Origin: Przewalskia tangutica
Lineage: Eukaryota > Streptophyta > Magnoliopsida > Solanales > Solanaceae
Direction: 5' to 3'
Assembly: GCA_029844215.1 (NCBI GenBank)
Contig: CM056732.1
Coordinates: forward strand, 48,531,007 to 48,595,006
Length of the DNA: 64,000 nt
Under the pieces are notes generated by a model. That model was not told the DNA's origin and searched no databases. It was given only the letters and a program-made list of their open reading frames with translations. Position 1 is the stretch's first letter. Every line of letters starts with the position of its first letter. The position numbers were made by a program, and so were the translations under genes. Positions 56,612 to 64,000 of the stretch are shown here, piece after piece.

Positions 56612-56783
56612 TAACAATCTTATTAAAGCAACCATGATCTAGGAAATGTAATACAATTTTGTCTTATCTTATCTTCTATGCAGATGGAAGTTTCTACTGG
56701 TTTTAATATAATTACTTATTTGTCAATACATTTTCCTTTATTAACGCTGCAGTGGTTCGTTCGATACTTATTCTCATTTTCAA
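56612..56783 (-). repeat. conserved 160-bp LTR module (El-5 5' LTR)
   Basis: Second El-5 copy; another copy follows only 460 bp away (57085-57235) across the chimeric junction. Confidence 0.7.
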
Positions 56784-56932
56784 ATCAAGAAACATTATTC
56801 TTTAAAAACCAAGTACTCATTACTTACGAATGAGGTTTCACACTTTTTAACAAAATTCATATCAATTCAATTAAGTAAACCGTTCCTTTTATCTCTCTTA
56901 AGTCGTTATACCTAACTTCCCAACAAGTTTCT

Positions 56933-58865
56933 TAACTTTAGAAATCAAGTCTTTCCAAATCAAATATTCTATACTTGTAAATCAATTCATTTCTTCCTTT
57001 AAGAATCAAGTCCCATAACTTAAAGAAAATAAAGTCTATACTTTGGTGCGTTGTGAATAAGTTATACTTATTTATATCGATCTTAATCAAGTAGCCATGA
57101 TCTATAAAATGTAATACAATTTTGTCTTATCTTAGCTTCTATGCAGATGGAGAATTCTACTCATTTTAATATAATCAATTGTCATTACATTTTCCTTTAT
57201 TAGCGCTGCAATGGCTTGCTCGATACTTATTCTCATTCGTGCCATAAATTAGCCAAGTCAACTTGGCTCCAAAGTACCTCCTAACGACTCTTACCAACAT
57301 CCCCCATAAGACTCGGTAAGGACTTAGGATAACTTCGACATAAACTGTACATAGAGTAAATCACACACCTACCTCTTAACTTCTAAGAGTAGAAGGAAAC
57401 ATGAAATAATACCACATGTATATTCCATACATAGAATCATGCCAAAGGAAGGAAGAGGTTCACATACCTCGCGACGATTATCGACAAGTAGCAAAATGCT
57501 CCAAAGTACTTCAACTTTGATAGTTATTCCATCCTTCAAGTAGGATACGCTATACTTAGTACTTCAACCTATAATGGTCACAATACGTCCATTAACCTCT
57601 TACTTCAAACGTAGAATATTCTAAGTGCTAAGTCACTAAATTCTACGGAAAATCGGACAGCACTTCCTTTGTTTCTACATACTTTGCCACCTTTTTCAAG
57701 GCCTAATTCAATAACCAAACACGCCACATTTAAGGCACAACCAATGAAATTAACAATAGGGGATTACACGCCTACTAGACGTGTAAAATTCCGCCCCACA
57801 AAAGATATCAAACTAATACAAACTACTAGTCCAATTCGGCCACATTGAGTACAATAACACCAATTCTTATCCAATTTCCATTTCAATCCAAGTTGTTAGC
57901 ATAACATGATATCAAGTCGCAATCGATTATAACCACTATAATCTTCAAGTAAGTAATATGCGACGATTCTAATAAATGACCAAATTGTAATCCAACTTCA
58001 AATGGCTAATATGTCATTTCGGATTTTAGGCTACAACAATCCATAACACTTATAAAACTTCAACACATATACTTCATGCTAGTAAAATGTAAGGCTAACA
58101 ACAATATAAAATCTTGTAGCACTTAAGAGACAAGATTATACCTCAACGAATCTTAATCCAACTCCAAATCCGAAGTCGCTCCTTAGCAACTTAGAGCCTC
58201 TTCAAGACACTTCAATCCGCTACTTGAGACCCTTAGAACAATACCAACCAATTTCCTTCAATCTTCCAAACAAACCCTAGAAAATCAACTAGGTTTTCAC
58301 CTTGCGACTAATACGAAAACTATCTTTTTCCGAGATTTTTCTATTGAGATACACTTACAATACACTCATGAACCTTGGTTTAAAGTGTGGAGCTTAATGG
58401 ACAAGAAACAACAAATTTTTTCTTTTCTCCCTTGATGAACCCGAGAGCCTAGCTTAGCAAGAACAAGAGTTCTTAAAATTTTTCTAAGTGTAAATGCCTT
58501 GCCTTGCTACCTAGGATGACTATATAACAACATGGAGGGTTAGGATTAGAACACTTGTGAGGTTTGGATGAGTTTCTACTAAATATCAAGTCTTGTGGTC
58601 CCATTGACCAAGTCAATTATCTCAAGCTCTTCAAGTTGCAAGACTTGTCTTCCTAACAAGGGTCAAATGACCCTTGTTCCCATGCAATTTCGTCCAAGAC
58701 ATCAATAAGGGGGGGGGGGGTGACACGTGTCGCCCTCCCATTCGTCACAATATTCGATTTCCGACAATTCCATAATTCCGATAATTTTTTACAAGTCTCT
58801 AATATTAACATTAGGAATTCTCACGTACGTTCTTAAAACATGTCCTGTAAATACGGGGTGTAACA
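56933..58865 (-). mobile_element. El-6 3' LTR, tail missing
   Basis: Head ggggtgtaaca ends at 58865 beside a polypurine tract. The sequence matches the S1 family (head followed by acatgttttaag in sense; ctaggtttt and gttgaggtata leader motifs). The part nearest the LTR tail is absent: the sequence joins El-5's LTR at about 56932. Includes a module copy at 57085-57235. Confidence 0.85.
57085..57235 (-). repeat. conserved 160-bp LTR module (El-6)
   Basis: More diverged copy (tggagaattctactcatttt), consistent with a different LTR family. Confidence 0.65.
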
Positions 58866-58880
58866 TTCTTCCCCCCTTAG
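58866..58880 (-). other. El-6 polypurine tract
   Basis: ttcttccccccttag on the plus strand, next to the LTR head; the aacattcg / cgaatgtt pair follows with a 4-nt loop. Confidence 0.85.
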
Positions 58881-59244
58881 AAACATTCGTCCCCGAATGT
58901 TCTTTCGGAGTTCACTTTATCATTTCTCGGCATAATCTCATACAACTACACTTTAATGAAACCTAGTTATGCCACTTATGGCCCTAATACCGCACACGCA
59001 AACTGGCTCCATCATAAGCCCAAAAAGGGATTATCTTTTCGTACTTCCAACTCCTTCTAGCATATACATAGTCTCAATATAATCTGTTCATGACACTTAA
59101 ACATACCACAACTTTATCATGCATACAAGTTTCTAAAGGGCCAAAGACATACCTGAAATCATATAGGCGGTTCAAAGGACCGCTAAAACTGGGAACTCCC
59201 ACCACGACCTTCTCGCCACACGTTTGCATGAACCTCCCGCCTAG
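58881..59244 (-). other. El-6 3' internal region, no gene seen
   Basis: Short stretch between polypurine tract and gag, including tatggccctaata and atcatataggcggttcaaagg, the latter also in El-4 at about 47965. No pol domain. Confidence 0.55.
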
Positions 59245-60427
59245 CTATTGAAGGCGAAGAACCCGAATCGATCCAAGAGACGGTGTTGTCCCACCAGACC
59301 CTCTATAAGGACACTCTCTTAACATATGGCCTGCACGCACCACAAGAAAAACAAGCACCGTGCATCGCCGACATATCCCGCATCGTAACCTACCACACCG
59401 GGCGACGAGGCAAAGGTGGCCTCGATCGATCGGAACCCCATCTCCCGAGACCACGGCTCTAGAGACTGACCGCCCTCGCATTCCCGGGTTGTAAAACCCC
59501 GCCGAAAATCGTGGAGGAGCACTCGGTCTTTGGCCGCAATGTAGACCTAGTCTGCCGCGAGGTTGTCCGCCTCAGCGCCCGAGACCTGCTGCCCACAGCC
59601 TCTTGGGCTGCCCCTGAGTCAACTGATCCTCCTCTCTCTATCCTCTATCCCTGCGTATAGGCTGCATCCTAGCAATGTCCATACCGGCTGAAGAGCCACC
59701 CCGAACATGCAAGAATCATATGACGGTCTAGCCCCATCACATAACGATGAACTCTATACGCCATGTCGCCTACAATGGTGTGCGCGTCGCCAGATTCAAA
59801 CTCCAGGCTGTACTCCCTGATAGTCCTCCCATTCTGCCTCAAGGTCAAGAATCTATCTACACGAGCTCTCCTCATCTCAGGAGGTAAAAAGTGATCCATG
59901 AAGGCCTCTGTGAACTCCTCCCAAACAGTTGGAAGAGCATCCTCACCTCTCGACAGCTCCCATGACTCGAACCGGTTCAACGCAATATCACAGAACCGGT
60001 AAGAGGCTAGCATAATGAACTCGCCTCTCAAGCCCTAAGAACCTGCATAGTCCGTAGCTGCCGAATGAACTCCTCGGATCCTCGCCGGACCTCGAACCAT
60101 AAACCTCGGGCGGATGACAACCCAGAAAATCCCGAATCCTCAAACCGCGGATCTGGGTTAGCTACTCTGTCCTGCCGCCTACCACTATGCTAGTCAATAG
60201 CCCGACCGCTCTCCGTAATCTCTAAACTCGCTTCGGCCGCGAATCGAGGCTTTGCAGGAACCTCTGGAGCTACCGCCGCCTCGCCTCTCCGCTGGCGTGG
60301 TGAACTCGCCGATCCGCCTACTACCTCGAGCATAGTCTCGTGCCCGAGTCACAGTAACCCTCTGCGTACCACTAGCGCCTCGCCGCCGCTTGCCTCTTCG
60401 GGCCCCGTCGCGTGGAGGCATAATCAC
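59245..60427 (-). pseudogene. gag: El-6 gag (best preserved capsid domain)
   Basis: The frame 60194-60427 gives the N-terminus (MPPRDGARRGKRRR, then GASGTQRVTVTRA). The frame 59669-60031 (120 aa) is the clearest Retrotrans_gag domain in the window: FESWELSRGEDALPTVWEEF, TEAFMDHFLPPEMRRARVDR, FLTLRQNGRTIREYSLEFES, VHRYVMGLDRHM. A zinc knuckle follows at about 59280-59400 (ARCLFFLWCVQAICLRECPY and, in the next frame, GHMLRECPY). The internal region of El-6 is only 1.75 kb and ends soon after gag, so the element has no pol. Which ATG is used: the MPPR one at 60421, by homology; the longer frame adds two residues upstream (MI). Confidence 0.8.
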
Positions 60428-60598
60428 ATAAGAAGGGGTCGAGAGGATTCAACCTACTATGGCTCTGCGCACGATCTCAAAGAGAGAAGAATGAAACCAA
60501 TCCTAAATGTCTCGCACCTCTCGATTATAGATGTGGTGCCACAACACACCGATAATCAAGACTCTACTAGACACGTCAGACACTTTCCGAGGACTAAG

Positions 60599-60610
60599 CG
60601 CTCGATACCA
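60599..60610 (-). other. El-6 primer-binding site, altered
   Basis: cgctcgatacca on the plus strand, where intact copies have gctctgatacca; the CTG is read as CG. The LTR end starts at 60615. Confidence 0.8.
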
Positions 60611-60614
60611 CTTT

Positions 60615-60854
60615 TGTCACGACCACCGGGCTCGCGATCGTGCCCTACTGGCACCTTACAGTATACATCGAGATAATCAACGGAACATACATGAAACTTA
60701 TAAAATAACTCAATAGAAATAAACAACAGTTAGCCATGGGGCTACCTTCCGGACATACATATACAACGAAGCGCCGCCATTTCCTTTACAAACCGACCCA
60801 CATATGTGACTCTGCACCTCTAAGAGTTTTTACCATAACAACAAGTGATGGCCC
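60615..60854 (-). mobile_element. El-6 5' LTR, visible part
   Basis: Starts tgtcacgaccaccgggc and keeps 240 bp, then is cut by El-7 at gatggccc. The remainder is not seen in the window. Confidence 0.8.
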
Positions 60855-61419
60855 TGTCACGACCCGACTAGCCCGCGATCGGTGCCTTACCCCGGCACCC
60901 TAGTGATAATACATCGAGAAAAACTAGCGGAAATAAAAACTCAAAGACATGAAACAATGAAATATAAGAAAACAAAGCTAACTAAAGCGGTCACCTTTCA
61001 GATATAAACATAAAACCCGAACAGTTATATCCTTTTACAAACCTTGCCCACAGCAAGATTTCTGCACCTCTAAGAATGTAACCACATCTATGACGGGACA
61101 GGGCCCCGCCATACCCCTGAATGTACAAGTACCTACAATGACAGGGTACTATACCAAAGGTAAGCCTCCGGAGAAACGGAGCTTCCCAAAACGCTGAATC
61201 GTGATCCTATGAGCGAGGATCAACAACCGTGTACTCTACTGCGGCGTGAACGCAGCCCCGAAGGAGGTCGATAACAGTACCAAGTATGCGAAACTGAAAA
61301 TACTGTATATGAAATCATAATAGTCTATATAAAGCGGGAGACATGTATGATAACCAAACTACAGTACAACATATAAGTAGTCATGTCAAGTCGTGACTCA
61401 CGCCTCAAAGTCATCACTC

Positions 61420-62130
61420 ATGCCCGTGGAATTCTTCCTCATCGCCATCCGTGACATAAATCATACTCGTGTGATGCGCCTGGCATCCTACCTCACCGCG
61501 TACACATATATAATACATATATATACCTCCCGCCTGTGGAATCCTCCGTCACACGCGGCACCGTAGGTGTAACATATAATCATGTGACGCCAGATGGCAT
61601 CCTACCTCACCGTTACAGGCGTACATATACAATATATATATATATAATACACGCCGCATGCCCGAATCCTCATCGGTGTAGCATGGCCATAACGTGCCTC
61701 GGCATCCTCATCGCAGTGCAGTCTTCACGGGAGCTAGCCCATGGAATAATGATCGTATATACCATGCCCTAATCCTCATCCGGTGTAAACGGTCTTCATG
61801 GGAGCTAGCCCATGGAATAATAGTAATGGTCACATGCCCGGAATCCTCATCGGTGTAGACATGCCCATGTGACAATAATAATATACCGAGTTTAACCCAT
61901 CGCACGGGCCGCACGCCTAATCCTCATCGGTGTAGACATGTCCATGTGATAATAACAATGGAAGCATACCCGTGGAATCCTCCGTCACTACCGGTACATC
62001 CAATGAAACGTATGGGCATCTAACCCGCATCCTGGTCGCATGCCCCGGCATCCCTCATCGGTATAAGCATGGCAAAGATCAAACAAAATGGAAGCATACC
62101 CGTGGAATCCTCCGTCACTGCCGGTACATC
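61420..62130 (-). repeat. irregular 60-75-bp array in El-7 LTR
   Basis: About nine units with gaatcctcatcggtgtagac, catgtccatgtgataataac and cccgtggaatcctccgtcac. TA-rich runs (tatatatata) interrupt it at 61503-61528 and 61626-61652. Confidence 0.75.
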
Positions 62131-62812
62131 CAATAAATTCACAACAAGTCAGCCGACCCTCCAACCGAGAGACGCGGTAACATAGTAATACCACCAAGGC
62201 TATCACAACTAGCATATGCAAATTTAACATACTCTTAGACTTCCATTTTATGACAACAAATCCGGGTTTTAACCCCAAAGTACTACATACATTAATCCTT
62301 TCAAAAAGATCTCTTTTTACGTAAAAACAACTCGATACTATTATCCGTAGTACCAAACACGTTCATGTTTAAATCAAGTACTTTACACTTTTTAAACCAA
62401 GTGGCTTACACTTTTAAAACAACGTCAAGTATACTTTTAAAACCCAAGTAACTAACTCTTTTAAGATCAAGGTACTCCTACCTTTTAAAACCAAGCCACT
62501 TATATTTTTCTCATCAAGAAAAGTTCGATATTTGAAAATAAGTTACTTATACTTTTAAACTCAAGTTACTTCTCTTTTCCCAAAATCAAGTTACCATTTT
62601 AAATCCAATAATAAAACCATTCTTTTGTTTTCATAAAGTCGTTATAACTAACTCTCCATAAAGCTATTATAACACTTTATGTTTTAAACAAATTTAAGAC
62701 AAGACCATGCCTTTCCTTTATACCAAAAGCTCTTCAAATTCTCAAGTCTCTTTTCTTTTAGAAATCAAGTTCCTTACTTTGGAATTTAAGAAAATAAAAA
62801 CTTGTTTATAAT

Positions 62813-62980
62813 GATCTTATTAAAGCAGCCATGATCTAGGAAATGTAATACAATTTTGTCTTATCTTAGCTTCTATGCAGATGGAAGATTCTACTTGTTT
62901 TAATATAATTATTTGTCATTACATTTTCCTTTATTAACGCTGCAATGGCTTGTTCGATAGTTATTCCCATTTCCGAAATC
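62813..62980 (-). repeat. conserved 160-bp LTR module (El-7)
   Basis: Reverse complement of the block at 598-758. Confidence 0.7.
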
Positions 62981-63483
62981 AAGTAAAACTTTATTCTTTT
63001 AAATACCAAGTACTCATTACTCACGAATGAGGTTTCACCACTTTTTAACACAATTAAAGTTCTTCACATTTCATATCAAGTCAAATATAAGTCAAGTCTC
63101 TTATCTTTTAAAAACTCAACAAACCATTCTTTTACCTACATAAAGTCGTTATAACTAACTTCCCATAAAGCTATTATAACACTTTATGTTTTAAACCAAC
63201 TAAAATTCGTTTAGAACACGTACGTCTACCGTACTACATAGTTCACAACATCATGCTAGAAAAGATAGGAAGAGGTTCACATACCTCGCGACGATTATCG
63301 ACAATTAGCAAAATGCTCCAAGTACTATAACCTTGCTAGCCTTTCCACCCTTCAAGTAGAATACGCTACTCGTAGTACTTCAACCTATAAAGGCCACAAA
63401 ACGTCCATTAATTTCTAGATCCCTTCGTAGAACATTTCTAAGTACAAGGTTCCTTATTCTACGGAAAATTCGGCAGCACCTCC

Positions 63484-63500
63484 CTCCCCCCCCCCCCCGT
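63484..63500 (-). repeat. poly-C tract in El-7 LTR
   Basis: C run in a gcacctcc...gtaaccacataaatc context; same LTR landmark as the G run of the plus-strand El-2 LTRs (ttgcggggggg). Length differs between copies. Confidence 0.55.
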
Positions 63501-64000
63501 AACCACATAAATCTCCTCCTCTATCAAGGCCCTCTACCAAGCCCAACAACTCCAAGGGGGTTACACGTCTAACCGGACGTGTACAACACTGCCCCACAAT
63601 AATACTACAAGTCTACTGTAAATACAGTCCAATGTAAATACAGTTCAATTCTTTATAATCATCCTTCCAATATATCTTATACTCAATTCTAAACTACTAC
63701 AATATGTAATATCCAATTACAATAGGGGGACAAAGATCATTACCTCGATAAGCCCAAAATTATCCAAGATTAATAAGTCGATCCTGAGCAACGCTTAGCT
63801 CCAATTCCTTATGCTCCAACCCGCTCCAAGCAACCCTTAGAAGTTTCTAAACAACTTCTCTTAACACTTCAACCAACTATGAAGATTTTCCTGTGGTTTC
63901 ATTTCGACTATTGGAATAAAGTAGTATTTCGGCTCTTATGTTGGGATAACTTTGGAATACTACAAGGATTTAGGCTAAGGTATTTGGGACTATACCAACA

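Larger units (their letters stand above)
55450..56932 (-). mobile_element. El-5 5' LTR, truncated
   Basis: Matches 49796-51440 (tail, array, conserved module) up to gtcgttatacctaacttccc. From there the sequence changes to the LTR family of S1/El-6, so the head half of this LTR is missing. Confidence 0.85.
60855..64000 (-). mobile_element. El-7 LTR, head beyond window
   Basis: Starts tgtcacgacccgacta and runs to the window end without reaching an LTR head. It contains a tandem array (61420-62130), the conserved module (62813-62980), the poly-C position (about 63486) and the donor-like block in reverse (acctcgataagcccaaaat at about 63743). It is of the El-2/El-4 type. Whether it is a solo LTR or part of a full element cannot be told. 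Confidence 0.85.

Overview
The window looks like repeat-rich nuclear DNA of a flowering plant. It is almost entirely nested LTR retrotransposons of the Ty3/gypsy superfamily. The pol C-terminus (a chromodomain-like tail ending in a YPHLF motif), LTRs of 2.4-3.8 kb and a tRNA-iMet primer site (tggtatcagagc) point to Tekay/Del-like chromoviruses. The overall look resembles Solanaceae heterochromatin; that is an impression, not a proof. I found no host protein gene, tRNA or rRNA gene.

Layout (working names). 1-8301: El-1 (+), cut by the window start, with LTR 1-2401, a short internal part with gag and integrase remnants, and LTR 4909-8301. It sits next to an LTR head on the minus strand (8302-8487). 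8488-12534 and 40138-40859 are the only DNA outside these chromoviruses: an older landscape with two inverted copies of another LTR (probably Copia-type) and AT-rich sequence. 12540-40132: El-2 (+), bounded by the 5-bp duplication CTTAC. Its 5' LTR carries a solo LTR (S1, 12583-15895) and a truncated piece of El-3. Its 3' LTR carries complete El-3 (24824-37962, duplication ATGAT), the only element with a full gag-pol, and El-3's own 3' LTR carries a solo LTR on the minus strand (S2, 32661-36100).

40860-64000: everything is on the minus strand. Three truncated LTR tails (D1-D3) are followed by El-4 (43281 to 49795, interrupted), El-5 (49796 to about 56932), El-6 (about 56933 to 60854) and the LTR of El-7 (60855 to the window end). 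El-2, El-4 and El-6 have gag but no pol that I can find; El-1 and El-5 have gag plus a scrap of integrase. They share termini, primer site and polypurine tract with El-3, so they look like non-autonomous partners of an El-3-like element.

How the parts would work: a TATA box in the LTR starts the RNA. A donor-like site follows within roughly 330-520 nt, and an acceptor-like CAG lies 2 nt before the gag ATG, suggesting a leader intron that contains the primer site. The last bases of the LTR form a conserved hairpin with a covarying pair, and an inverted repeat precedes each polypurine tract.

Caution: near-identical copies differ mainly at CAG/CTG, CCAGG and CCGG-type motifs, typically CAG or CTG reduced to CG. 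This looks like a consensus error at CHG-methylated cytosines rather than biology. It breaks most reading frames here, so every 'pseudogene' call is conditional on it.
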